Positions 26,250 through 37,305 of a stretch of 64,000 nt of DNA are shown here, one piece after another. This stretch comes from Arabidopsis thaliana (taxonomy: Eukaryota > Streptophyta > Magnoliopsida > Brassicales > Brassicaceae). How positions within the stretch are numbered: position 1 is the stretch's first letter; every line of letters begins with the position of its first letter. Position numbers and translations under genes: made by a program. The stretch lies in NCBI RefSeq assembly GCF_000001735.4, contig NC_003074.8, forward strand, positions 20,405,261-20,469,260. The letters run 5' to 3'. The notes below the pieces were generated by a model. It did not search any database, had not been told where the DNA came from, and worked only from the letters and a program-made list of their open reading frames with translations.

Positions 26250-26298
26250 GGTAGGTAGCAATAGTTACGATTACGAGTGTTGGATGTGTAAGCACGTG
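26250..26298 (-). promoter_or_regulatory. MYB site plus G-box of the TT5 promoter
   Basis: ACCTACC on the minus strand (26250-26256), the classic R2R3-MYB recognition element, and CACGTG (26293-26298) lie 95-143 bp 5' of the TT5 start. This MRE plus ACGT-element pairing is the light-responsive unit described for early flavonoid genes (MYB11/12/111 with HY5-type bZIPs). Confidence 0.65.
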
Positions 26299-28009
26299 TA
26301 CTTTCGTTTTCGTCTCTTTTTTTATATTTTGATTGGGAGATGCATTGACAATTGGTGGTTGAAGCTTTGAGCCCTTAAATATGCAGAGCACATAGTTAGG
26401 ATAATTTCAAATATTTTCTATCGTTATCTTTCATATTATTGATTTTATATATTTTGGTTATTTGAGATAATTATATGATTATTTTAGAGTTTATCTAGGT
26501 TTTTGAATTATATTATAAATAAATTGAGTTTTATTATAAATAAATCAGGTTTTCTTTTGTATTCAGTATTCAGTTGATTGATCAATAAAATTAAAAAAAA
26601 AAAAAATAGCTTTTCAGAAAAAGTATTCTCTAATTCTTACTTTCGGAAAATCAAAGAAAAAATCAAAGAATTTCTTACGTTCTCTAGTTTCTAATATTCA
26701 GAAATCCTAGTTTTTTGGGTATTCTCAATATCAACATATCTCTTTCTTTTCTTATCTATTAAAGCTTCTACGACTTCAGCCCTTATTTCAACAAATCGTT
26801 TTGTGAATTAAAAACAATAATTCAACTTGGTTCACTTTGGTTTTGAACAATTGTACTTAGATTTGGTTGGGTTTTCGTTTAACTATGTTCATTTTAGATA
26901 AATAAAAACTTTTAACACTCTTTTATATTTAATAAAACGTTTAATATAAATTTATCATATCTATTATATGACTTCGTTTAGTTTGAGTTATGGTTTTGAT
27001 TTGTTTGTTCCGTAATATTAAAACTAATCGGGTTATAAACACATTTCAATTCAATTTTGGATTTGTCAGTTCTGATGCCGGGAAGTGGGCTATTACATGG
27101 GCTATTGAACCCCACCATGAATGCTCTCTAGATTTTGGGTTCCGGTTGTTCCTACACTGGGCTGAAGTATAATAAAATCTAACTGAATCTGAAATGAAAT
27201 CCATGTGAGTTTGTCACTGAAAAAACAAAAAACAAAAATGGCAAAAAATTTAATAGACTCGAGGGAACGAACGTTGCCCAAAAAAAAAAGCAAAAAAAAC
27301 TAGAGAAAAAAAAGTTTTAAAATGCTCCACACTTTCTTAATTCTTCATATATATATATATTTACTTTGAGTAAACCATTTAAGATCATCTAATATTTAAA
27401 TGAAAAATATTTAATGGAAAAGTTTATAGAAGGGCCCTTTAATCAGTGTGAAAGCATAAATGGTTTACAGTTTGAAAGCATAAATTTTCGGTTTGCAAAT
27501 TTTATGGCTTCAATTTAACTGCGCATTTAAATACTTTAAATGTATTGTCGATTTATATACATAAGTAGTTCGAAATTAAACGTCTACTGTGATATGTTTG
27601 AACTTTATTCATTTAATAGTCATTATTGCAAAATCAACCTCTACCAAATTTAAAAGTAAATTAATTATTTACTTTGTAGTTTAGTGAATACATTAATATC
27701 ACATTATATAAGTCACAAGATTTTGAATTGTCCCAAATTATATAAAACTTTGAATCATTTAACTTTAAATTTTCTAACATCTGTGCCATGTTTATTGCAG
27801 TAGCCAATCTTTTTACACCTCAGATAACCAGATTTTTTTGATCATTTACTCTCTACCAAAATGTTCTAATGTTCCATACATATAGACAATAATTTTAAAA
27901 CTATTTTTCATATCCTAATTCTCCATGTATCTTGATTTGTCCATTTTTGATCTTCTAATTTTCTCATCAAAATGACTTGCGCATCAAAATTCAATTATAA
28001 GGACACTAA

Positions 28010-28330
28010 TTTCAAATGTGTATTCAATTGGTTCGAATTTAATTGTGTTCTGACATGCATGTTTTAAATTTTGAGTCATTGAATAGTGAGTAATGTCTAT
28101 CACACCAGAAAATATTATATCTCAAATTTAGGTGAATACATTAATTCACTAGATTTTCACTTGTCCATTTTTTTTCTTTGAGTAAAATATACTATATATG
28201 AAGTATGAAGTATGAAGTAAGGGAGTCCGGACCATAAAACTTATATCTCCAACGTGGGATGCGCAATATTCATTTCATATCTACTAAACTTCGTGGTTGA
28301 ACTTTTGTTGATATTTTATTTTGCTGACCA
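28010..28330 (-). repeat. ABCG19 3'-flank copy of the ABCG18 3'-flank segment
   Basis: Counterpart of 18500-18890, same orientation relative to the transporter gene. 27620-27790 looks like a further partial, more diverged copy (GTTTAGTGAATACATTAAT, AGATTTTGAATTGTCC). Confidence 0.6.
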
Positions 28331-28339
28331 TTGTGGAAA

Positions 28340-28500
28340 AGAACTATCACCAATACTTGAATATTGATATAACTATATGGTTGAAAAATTCGCAAAACAT
28401 TCAACAGCAGCCCCTAGATTTTAATTTTTTGAACTGCACCCAAAGGGACAAGACAGCAAACAAAGGAGAGCAACACTACGAAACAGAACTATCACCAATA
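28340..28500. repeat. 16-nt direct repeat bracketing 129 bp
   Basis: AGAACTATCACCAATA occurs at 28340-28355 and again at 28485-28500. The region between has no evident match in the ABCG18 flank, so it may be inserted or filler DNA. Confidence 0.6.
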
Positions 28501-28850
28501 GGCAATAAGTAAGGAAAACGAAACAGAAAAACAGAGGCCAAGTCAAGACAAAGGAACGAGCAGATAGCGAAACCTTGAAGGAGGGTAATGGTCTTGCTTT
28601 ACTTAAGCAATTGTTCTGCCTCGAAATTTAAATGTGTATTCAAGTAATCAGATGCTAATTTGGATATTTAAGAAGAAATACTTGTTTATTTTACAGTATA
28701 TTCTTTTAAAGAAACAAAGATGAAATGAGTATAAATTTTACAACTTCTTCACAAATGTATAGTAACATCGAGAAGCTAATTCTTCAAGCTTCACTTAAAT
28801 ATGTAGCTAATGCGCACAAATGTATTTGTGGGCGCTAGTAAGTAGTAACC

Positions 28851-31028
28851 TCACGTCCTCTTATTCCTGCTCCCAAACAGCAAGGCGAAGTAAAATAAGA
28901 TCCTAAAGAAGAGACCTGAAGCAAACGTAATCCACAAGCAATCCCACTTGCTCAATTGCGTAATACCCTGTTGTGCAAGTAAGTCAGACCCCGTCCTCAA
29001 GCATGTGGACTCCGTTATCTTCGTTCTCAGAGATTTACTGAGAGTTTCAAGGAGCTTAACCTTCCCGGAGTCAGACACTCCCCCGAGAAGAGTACTGTCG
29101 AAAACCTGGACACCCCTAACAAAACAACGAGACGGGTCATCAAACTCGTTGATTAAGACAGCCTCATACGGATACTTGAGAATTGAAATGTAATGAAACC
29201 ACGTCCAATAAAACGGTATTCGATCTCGGTTGACGTAGAATCCACTCAACAGTAAACAGTAGGCGAGATAGGTAATGGAGACCATGTAACATAACATGAT
29301 ATTCGGAACAACACCGGATATAAAGGTAACGACGGAAGATCCAGACCAAAAGGAGGCATAGATTAGGAGGCAATAGAAGACAAAACCCTCTAATCCCCCG
29401 CTCAATCCAACGGTCCAGAATGTGATCGCGGAAAATACCAAGGAAGGTGCAAGTAGCTGAGGCAGGGACACAAGAGAGTGTGATATGACGTATGAAGATG
29501 TTCTGTACGCGTTGTGTGTTGTCTCTCTTAAGAAAATGTATCGTTCTTGGATAAAAACGGGGACATTGTCTAAACAACAATAGAACATTGTTGGGACGAC
29601 AAATGCGAACAAAGTCAATCTCTCTTGTGCTCCTCTTGGAGTGTGGTCTAGCTTCCAATACACAGTTGCTAAAAGACAACCAGTCACCATTACCGTAGCA
29701 ATCCTTGTTCCTACTAGCTCAGGCATCCGGATCCAGTTTTTCATGTACCGTTTGGCTAAGATGAATGTTTCGAACAACGACGGGTTTGCGTATGAAGATA
29801 CTGTTTCCATGGAAGTGGGATTGGATCTAGATGAGCCTGAGACTAGTTTGCCTCTAGAAACACTCGCATTAATGGCTTCTTTTAAAGATAATGAACGGTC
29901 TTGGTCGAGCTTATTGGTTTGTGGAGCAGATTGGATCAGGCTGATCTTGTTTTGTTGCCACTTTTCGTTGAAGTCTACTAAAGCTTTCGTACCTTCATTG
30001 GATCCTTCAAGCTCTCGAACTAAATCAAGTGCGAACTCTGATATGTTCTCTTTCTCCGGGATCGGACGACCGAAGTCGGAGAAGAATCCGGGAAGACTCG
30101 CCGGAGATCCATTGAACACACTTTTGCCACGAGATAGAATGATAAGCCGATCAAGCAACTCCACGATTCGAGCACTAGGTTGATGGATCGACATAATTAC
30201 GATACTGCCACTTTGAGCAATTCGTTTCAAAACTTGCACCACCATAAACGCGTTTGTAGAATCCAGCCCCGACGTTGGTTCGTCGAGGAACAAGACGATA
30301 GGATCGTGTATAATATCGATTCCGATTGAAACGCGCCGTCTCTCTCCTCCAGAAACTCCACGGTGTCCTTCGTCTCCGATTACCGTGTTCGCCGCGTTTC
30401 TTAACCCTAATTGATCAATTAGGGCTTCAACACGCTCCATCTTCTTCGACTTAGACAAACTTCTCGGGAGACGAAACTCGGAAGCGAACATTAGGGTTTC
30501 TTTAACGGTGAGCATCGGAAAAAGAAGATCGTCTTGCATAACATACGCCGATATAACTTTCAACAATCGAGATTGCAAAACTTTCTCTCCGTTTAGAGTT
30601 ACAGAGCCTCTCAAGCTTCCCTCAGCAACTCTCCCCGCTAGTGCATCGATCAACGTTGATTTTCCTGCTCCACTTGCACCGAGAACGGCGAGGATATCGC
30701 CGTCAGAAGCCTCTCCGGAAACATCATCGAGTAGAGTCTTTACTCCGTTTTGCCGTGAGAAGCCAAACCGCCGGCGAAGTGTGACATCGTATTGAAGATT
30801 GTTAAAGTTTAAGACGTACGGGACAGGTTTTACGTACAAGGCTTCGACATCTATTATGTGATGTGCAGGATCGTCGCTTTTTACGCCGTCGCCGGAATCT
30901 CCTTTTCGGAAACTGTCGCAGTCTTTCAGCAACTCGTCGAGGGTTGGTGATCCGATGGGAGTGATATACTGAGTTTCCGCCGAAACACGTGTCATGGCAA
31001 TCTTTCTACCGCTGAGTGATAGATTCAT
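28851..31028 (-). CDS. ABCG19: ABC transporter G family half-transporter, 725 aa
   Basis: Intronless, ATG at 31028-31026. Walker [10 protein letters not shown] is at about 118-126, followed by the clade signature [11 protein letters not shown], Walker [11 protein letters not shown]-loop MSIHQPS and a six-span membrane domain. ABCG19 (WBC19) is known for conferring kanamycin resistance when overexpressed in plants and has been placed at the tonoplast; its native substrate is uncertain. The first 11 residues (MNLSLSGRKIA) have no counterpart in ABCG18. The Met at residue 12 (MTRVSAET) aligns exactly with the ABCG18 start, so a second start is possible. Both non-coding flanks resemble those of ABCG18. 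Confidence 0.95.
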   Translation of the reverse strand: MNLSLSGRKIAMTRVSAETQYITPIGSPTLDELLKDCDSFRKGDSGDGVKSDDPAHHIIDVEALYVKPVPYVLNFNNLQYDVTLRRRFGFSRQNGVKTLLDDVSGEASDGDILAVLGASGAGKSTLIDALAGRVAEGSLRGSVTLNGEKVLQSRLLKVISAYVMQDDLLFPMLTVKETLMFASEFRLPRSLSKSKKMERVEALIDQLGLRNAANTVIGDEGHRGVSGGERRRVSIGIDIIHDPIVLFLDEPTSGLDSTNAFMVVQVLKRIAQSGSIVIMSIHQPSARIVELLDRLIILSRGKSVFNGSPASLPGFFSDFGRPIPEKENISEFALDLVRELEGSNEGTKALVDFNEKWQQNKISLIQSAPQTNKLDQDRSLSLKEAINASVSRGKLVSGSSRSNPTSMETVSSYANPSLFETFILAKRYMKNWIRMPELVGTRIATVMVTGCLLATVYWKLDHTPRGAQERLTLFAFVVPTMFYCCLDNVPVFIQERYIFLRETTHNAYRTSSYVISHSLVSLPQLLAPSLVFSAITFWTVGLSGGLEGFVFYCLLIYASFWSGSSVVTFISGVVPNIMLCYMVSITYLAYCLLLSGFYVNRDRIPFYWTWFHYISILKYPYEAVLINEFDDPSRCFVRGVQVFDSTLLGGVSDSGKVKLLETLSKSLRTKITESTCLRTGSDLLAQQGITQLSKWDCLWITFASGLFFRILFYFALLFGSRNKRT

Positions 31029-31224
31029 CGGACGGCGTCGTTTAGAGTTTTGGCTTAAGAAATCATCAAACTGATTGTGAAGTATATATGGTGGAATCTG
31101 AAAGTTCTTAGTAGTGATATTTTTTATGATGGGACGTATAGTTTCATACGTTGGTTATTTATAAGAAAAATGTAACATGTGTTGTAACTTCTGTAACTAA
31201 AAAAAAATATTAGATAGAAATTTA

Positions 31225-33130
31225 ACGTTCGTGTGGGTCGTGGCTAGTAATAAGAGTGAACAATAATTCAGAAGTTTCGTTTTCGACATTAAATGTATGT
31301 AAAAAGCAAAATACTGTGAATTACGTGGTCATTAAATTCTTGATAAGTCTTAAAAGAAAATTCAAAATTGTATACAGTACTTTGATTTTGGCTTCTGCTC
31401 TGCACCACGAGTCGCATTTAAATTTGACATATGTGTCTCATCAACCAAATTTGAAGAATGTGTTCTTGTACATACAGCAGAGAACGTTTGTTCATAGTAA
31501 CCATAACACATTCTTTGGTTTTAATATCATCCAAAACAGTTTTCTACTCCTAATCACCAAATCAAATATTAACACCGACACGCAAAATGATACAAAATAT
31601 GTATCTCCCTTTATTAATATATGTCGAATCAATTGATGAAATAATCCAAAAAAGGAACCATGCTGAACCTAGTGAGGAATGCGTTGACAAATATGCATGT
31701 ATACAGTAGATGTGGATGTCAAAACTACTAAGAGAACGACTCTCTCTTCAATGTGGCTCCACAAAACGGTTGGTAATTTGGGATGGCCGTAGTTTCCATT
31801 AATTGGTTAAACTCCAATTTCCCAATTTTGTTGGATTCATGATTAATCTATCTTCGTAGAATATTGGATAAATTGTGATATCAGAGATTCAGTATATAAC
31901 TAATAATAGGTTAGAAATTAATTCACAAAAAACAACTTTTTCAAGTCAACTATAGTTTATAAACAAAACAAATAAAGAGAGTTAACTAAAATTTGTGTGA
32001 AGCATGAAGGAGCCCACGAAATTATCTCAAAGTGTGTGGCTCGTAGGATTTGACAACCACCATCATCATCGCCATCCCTTACTGATTACGGTACATGATT
32101 TCATTTAATGTTAATTTCTTAATTTTCTTTTATTTCATGAAGTTTCATTTTCGACATAAATGTATATTTAGGAAATAAAAAATCGTGATTTTCGTGATTG
32201 TTTTTTTTTTGAATCCGTGATAAAGGCAATTTGGCTTCGTCAACTCGATGGCCATTTCATTATTATCCATTATCAAAGCTAAGATAGTTACCAAATTTTG
32301 TTTAAAGCCTTGTTTCGATGTATATATAAAACATGTTCTCTCTCGTTAGTAACCAATCAGTTTCAAAGCATAACATGTAAAATTAATACTTTTCTTTTCT
32401 TTGTCGGCCACAAACACATTCCTTTGTTTTGGAATTATGGTTCGAGTATACACAATCGCTAATTCAACAGTTCTACTCCTAAGAAACAATTCAAGTTTTA
32501 ACATCAATACACAAAGCCAAAGGGAAATTCCATTTTTTATATACATGTTGGATGAATGATTGACGAAAATATCGAATCGAGTCAAACGATCGACAATGAA
32601 ATGATAAACATGTAGGAAAGGAACCGATTGAGATATGAAATTCGAGAGATTACTAAAAATAGGAGGAGGAAGCCGGTCCTAACATTTATGTGGCCTAAAG
32701 CATATTTTAAAAAATTATATATAAAAAAAACATTATGAAAAACAACTAAAAATCATCTATTGTTACTCGAACATGGGGGAGATTGAAGATTTACTAATGG
32801 AGTTTAGTACAATTTCAAAGGAGACGTTAATGGCTAAGTTTTGTTTGAAATTGACTATTGGATGACGACTATTGGATGATGTAACCCATACACCAAATTT
32901 GTACTAGTTACTTCAAAGCTGCTGTGACATCTACCAAATTGTGTTTAACGCGATGTTTCTATATCAAACATGTCACTCGTAAGTCCCAAGTACTCTAATA
33001 AGTAGTCTAAGTTTAAAACCTTATCGCCTATAACAAGACATGTAAATTAGTACTATCATTTATTTTTGGTCGGCATGGTTGTTACGGCAATAAATACATT
33101 TTACTCTGTTGTTTCTGAATTATGACAGTA
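31225..33130. repeat. Diverged tandem repeats 5' of ABCG19 (set A)
   Basis: Blocks around 31225-31600, 32130-32580 and 33030-33130 share ordered words: TTTCGTTTTCGACATTAAATGTAT versus TTTCATTTTCGACATAAATGTAT (first two copies), CACATTC.TTTG..TT, AACAGTT.TCTACTCCTAA, and ACATGTAAA.TTA.TA plus GTCGG.CA (second and third copies). Each unit is partly deleted. Confidence 0.55.
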
Positions 33131-33420
33131 CCGGTATTGAGATTTTGGGGGTCCCAAATATGAAAAACAGTCAATATTTTTCTACAAATATAATAAAATT
33201 TGAATTTTAATATTTCAACCAATTATTGAGAGACCGTTAAACTTACAAAAGATACCGTCAATGGTAAACGAGAGATTACTAAAAATAGGAGAAATAAGTG
33301 CAATTTCAAAGGAGACGTTAATGGCAAGTTTTTCTCTTCCAAAATTGACTAGTCGATGATGTTAATTGTTAATGTTGTCCACGTGACTCATACATAAACC
33401 AAATACTGTATGTACTAAAT
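32640..33420. repeat. Diverged tandem repeat 5' of ABCG19 (set B)
   Basis: GAGATTACTAAAAATAGGAG occurs at about 32645 and 33269. Each is followed by CAATTTCAAAGGAGACGTTA and by ATTGACTA.T.GATGA (near 32811-32880 and 33301-33360). The second unit is compact; the first carries ~120 bp more. Confidence 0.7.
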
Positions 33421-33558
33421 AATCTACCCGGTCCAAACCGGTTTGGTAAACTGAATCACCGATCTAGAGAATCAACCTTACTTGTGCCTTTCTCGCTCAA
33501 GTAGAGAAGCTCGACGGTAAACAGAAACACTTGATACGACGTCGCATAACAACGAACG

Positions 33559-34965
33559 ATGACGTCGCTACCGTACGCCGATGCCGATTGTAGCCTCAGG
33601 GCTTTAGCTGGCCGTGCAGAGGGATTCGGACGCTTCGCCGTCGGTGGTCTCCACGGCGATCTCTATGTCGTCACTTCTCTTGCAGGTGATGTATTCGTAA
33701 AATCTATCTACGAATCTATATATGTATCTCTATGCCCGATGCTTTACCGATGATCATACTGGAATGTATGGATAAATTCGCCTTCGTATTGATTATGAGA
33801 TGCATTTGTTGATTGTGTTCGAAGATCTTGAGATTGGTTATGTGTGGATTTTAGATGATGGACCTGGGACTCTTCGTGAAGGAGGTAGGAGGAAAGAGCC
33901 GTTATGGATTGTTTTTGCAGTTTCTGGAACTATAAATCTCAATTCATACTTGAGTGTATCGTCTTACAAGACGATTGATGGACGAGGACAACGAATTAAG
34001 CTCACAGGGAAAGGAATAAGATTGAAGGAATGTGAACATATCATCATTTGCAATTTGGAGTTTGAAGGTGGTAGAGGTCATGATGTTGATGGTATTCAGA
34101 TTAAACCAAAGTCTAGACACATTTGGATTGATCGGTGTAGTCTCCGCGATTACGATGATGGGCTTATTGATATTACTAGACAAAGCACGGATATTACTGT
34201 TTCTAGGTGAGGTTTGATGATTTTGGATGGTTATGGTTAGGGTAATGTATGCTCTTGACTGGTGCTTAATGTTGCTTCTGGTTTCTACAGATGTTATTTT
34301 GCACAGCATGACAAGACGATGCTGATTGGAGCAGATCCTTCTCATGTTGAGGATAGATGTATCCGAGTGACCATTCACCATTGTTTCTTTGATGGAACTA
34401 GGCAGAGACAACCTCGTCTCAGATTTGGAAAAGTTCATTTGTACAACAACTACACAAGAAACTGGGGAATATATGCTGTTTGTGCTAGTGTAGAAGCGCA
34501 GGTAAACTCTTTTGCAGATCTTAGATCATTGCTTGAGGTCTCACCTGAAGATTCTTATGTTTCTGAAATCAGGTGTTCTCTCAATGCAATATATACGAAG
34601 CAGGAGTGAAGAAGAAAACTTTTGAATACTACTCAGAAAAGGTTAATTCTCGCTTTTCATTTGCATCAGAGAAAATCTTGTTCTTATTTTGAATCCACCA
34701 CCATCATCTTGTGTGAGTTTGTTTGTAGGCTGCTGACAAGGAAGAAGCGAGAACTGGGTTAGTACGATCTGAAAATGACTTGTTCTTGAATGGAGCTCAA
34801 CCTTCCTTGATGACAGGAGCCAGTGAAGAATGTGTATTCCATCCAAGTGAACACTACCCAACATGGACTGTGGAGCCACCATCAGAAACTCTCAAGCAAA
34901 TCATGCAAATTTGTACCGGTTGGCAATCTTTGTCCCGTCCTTCTGATCATGGAGTTCCTAAGTAA
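33559..34965 (+). CDS. Pectate lyase-like protein, 331 aa, no signal peptide
   Basis: Five exons: 33559-33685, 33855-34206, 34291-34501, 34573-34641 and 34729-34965, 996 nt in total. It has the parallel beta-helix Pec_lyase_C fold: DDGPGTLREG (43-52), VDGIQI (120-125), WIDRCSLRDYDDGLID (133-148) and QPRLRFGKVH (200-209), where the Arg of PRxRxG is the catalytic-base position of polysaccharide lyase family 1. Family enzymes cleave de-esterified homogalacturonan by beta-elimination in the wall with calcium. Oddities: the N-terminus (MTSLPYADADC) has no signal peptide although substrates are extracellular, and the usual WIDH is WIDR. An upstream signal exon, cytosolic retention or unconventional secretion are all possible. 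Convergent with EXO70H1. Confidence 0.9.
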
Positions 34966-35394
34966 TAGTTGCGATTCAAATGTTTTCTTGCATATCATAT
35001 TTCCTTCTTTTTCTAGTTATTGAAGGAGTGAATAATGCTTTTGTTCTTCAGCACATTATGTTTACAGTATGCTGTGTGTGATTTTTTATGCCTTTTTCTT
35101 CTTTGTGATTTGTAATTGGCTTCTTGAATGTATATCACTGAATCGAATTCTTTATCAGATTTATATCAGCTTCGGTTATTAGAGACTACTCGTTTTATTC
35201 TTAAAGCGTATCGCAAGTTTGTTTTTTCTTAGATAATGAAGAACTCGTCATAAATTATGTAAAGAAAATCTCATTTTTTTTTTTTTGTTCTCATTTTCTG
35301 TTGCACACACAATGCAAACACACGTATCTACATTTTTTTCACTTCACATCATGTAAAAAATGGAATATTTAGCCAAAACTATGGATCAAGTCTC
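34966..35394. other. Convergent 3' flanks
   Basis: 429 bp between stop codons of convergent genes, presumably two 3' UTRs. T-run at 35275-35286. Nothing else seen. Confidence 0.6.
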
Positions 35395-37305
35395 TCAGCC
35401 TGAAACACACCCAAGTGATTTCCAGGATGAAGAGGAAGAAGATGAAGAAAAAGAAGAGGATGCATGAATTGGTGTACCGTGGAAAAGATCAGAGATGTAA
35501 TTCTCCAAATTATCTGGCTTGAATCTCACCAAGATCTCAATGTTTCTCTCCTGGCCGAGCATTGGTAAGTACTTCCTGTAAAACTCTCTGTATTCTGGTA
35601 CAAGTTTCTTTGCTATTGAAACCTTTAGTTCGTCCCTAAGTTTCGCATTTGGTACAACTCGTGATGATTGTTTCATATATGCTTCCTCAAATGCCGTGTG
35701 AAATCTTCTGAAATATATTTTAGCTTCCTCTGGTGATAGGTCTGTGGGTTCTTCTGGTAAAGACATGAAAACATTGGACCATGCTGCTATCTCATAATTC
35801 CCAGCATAAGCGCAGAGTTTATCTTCGTGCTTATTGAGCCAATCATCTCCAAGGAGATTCCTTAGGGGAGTTGAACCAACCGTTTCAATGATGATCTGAA
35901 GGTTGTTTGCAAGGAAAAGGTAAGACAAAGAAACATCCTTGTAATGCTCTGCTTTGGTGTCTAGTTTGCATAGCAAAACCAGGATTAGCCAAGCAAAATG
36001 GACAGAGAGTGCGTGATTGTGTTGTTCATCTTCCGAAATTGGAGCTCTGACATAGGATTCCAGCAGGCGAGTGTTTCTCGGGAGTGGATGGTCTGCTAGG
36101 ATTTCCGACAAGACTCCGCTGTACTTAGAAAGGGAAGAGATGAAGTTCATTGTTGATCGTGTCAGTTTATGAATCCCTCCTCCAGGTGTTAGAGCTTTCG
36201 TCGTATCTTTCTGAATGATTGATTCAAAATCCGTGAGAGCACTGTGGATTGAGACCTTTAGTTTTTGCAGCGATGTGAGCGCCTGAGATTTCACACCAGC
36301 TACTGCATCAAAGTGGAATATCATCTCTATGTCTTGCCAGAGATCAGAGATTGCAGCCTGCAGATCCATTAGCGGGAAGATCCTCTCGTGCGATTTCTTC
36401 TCCTTGGCAACAAATTCAGGGAACTTGAAAAGGTTAGTGGCTGCTTCGTTTGCAATCTCGTAGAAGCATGACTCCCTTGTTGAATTGGAAGCAGAAAAGA
36501 CATGATCACAAAGAAGTTTCTCTCCACGGAAGAGCGTGGCAATGCCAATCTTTGCAGCTTTTATCCAGTTCTTGATCATATGCTCGAGCGTGACCCAGTC
36601 CGTTCTGTGAAATCTGGAGCCTTTGTAGATTTCAATCCCGAGCAAGCTCAGCCCTTCATCTACAATAGATTTTCTGACCCGCTTATAAATCTTTACGCAC
36701 TCCTTACCATATCCGCAACTTATCATACTCTCTGCTATCGCCTTAAGGTCAGACATCACCATAGCTGAAGCTTTCTCAACCTGAGTGATCGATTCGCCAG
36801 CTTTCCTCATCTCATTGTCACTTTCATCGTCGTCGTCAGATCCCATAACATCTTCAAATTCAGAATTGCTGGAGATTGAGGATTGACCGGAAACTGATTC
36901 AGGATCAAGCTTGTCTCTGTTTGAAGATAATATCTGGAAGAACTCTTTTTCGAGCCTTGCCATGGCGATCTGCATCAGGGTCTGAGCTAGAGCAAGCTTT
37001 GGAGATTGAGAGTCTTGAGAGACAAGAAAGTGCATCGCTCTGCGCAAATCACGGACACATCTGATGAACTCTTTAGCCTCCTTCCTGCTATGGTTGAACA
37101 GAGAGACAATCTTGGTGAAGGAAGGCGTGTTCGGGTCCCATTTTCTGATGACGGAGTCCGCTGTCTCCACGGTTTCCTCCATCATAGCCTGAGTAAAGTT
37201 CTGGTTTAGAGGAGAAGCCGGGAAAGAAGTGAATGAAGAAGGCGAAGAAGGATGATATTTAGGAGATGACGAAGAGAAGAAAGAAAATTTCGCCATTTTC
37301 GCCAT
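35395..37305 (-). CDS. EXO70H1: Exocyst subunit EXO70 family protein, 636 aa
   Basis: Single intronless frame, ATG at 37305-37303. The Ser/Pro-rich N-terminus is short. An N-terminal helical region includes [10 protein letters not shown], there is an acidic low-complexity patch ([11 protein letters not shown], ~155-165), and the Exo70 C-terminal helical-rod domain covers about residues 230-605, with [14 protein letters not shown] near the end. It ends in a Ser-rich tail. EXO70 proteins bind phosphoinositides and tether secretory vesicles at the plasma membrane as part of the exocyst. Plant EXO70H members are intronless and expanded, and I recall EXO70H1 as pathogen- and elicitor-induced. A W-box-type TTGACC lies at 37766-37771, with several TTGAC cores at 37430-37770, consistent with WRKY control (inference). 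Confidence 0.95.

Larger units (their letters stand above)
26156..28850. other. TT5 promoter region and ABCG19 3' flank
   Basis: 2.7 kb. The TT5 leader and promoter occupy the first ~300 bp. After that the sequence is strongly AT-rich. 27620-27790 and 28010-28330 resemble each other and 18500-18890. A 16-nt direct repeat brackets 28340-28500. No gene is supported. Confidence 0.5.
31029..33558. other. ABCG19 promoter region with diverged internal repeats
   Basis: 2.5 kb between divergent genes. It contains diverged repeats (see repeat entries) also related to sequence 5' of ABCG18. The 126-codon frame at 31256-31636 has no recognisable domain, lies inside the repeat family and is disrupted in the other copies, so it is not called as a gene. 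Confidence 0.5.

Noticed and set aside
31256..31636. 126-codon frame 5' of ABCG19
   Set aside because: It lies within a diverged repeat, is disrupted in the sister copies, and shows no domain.
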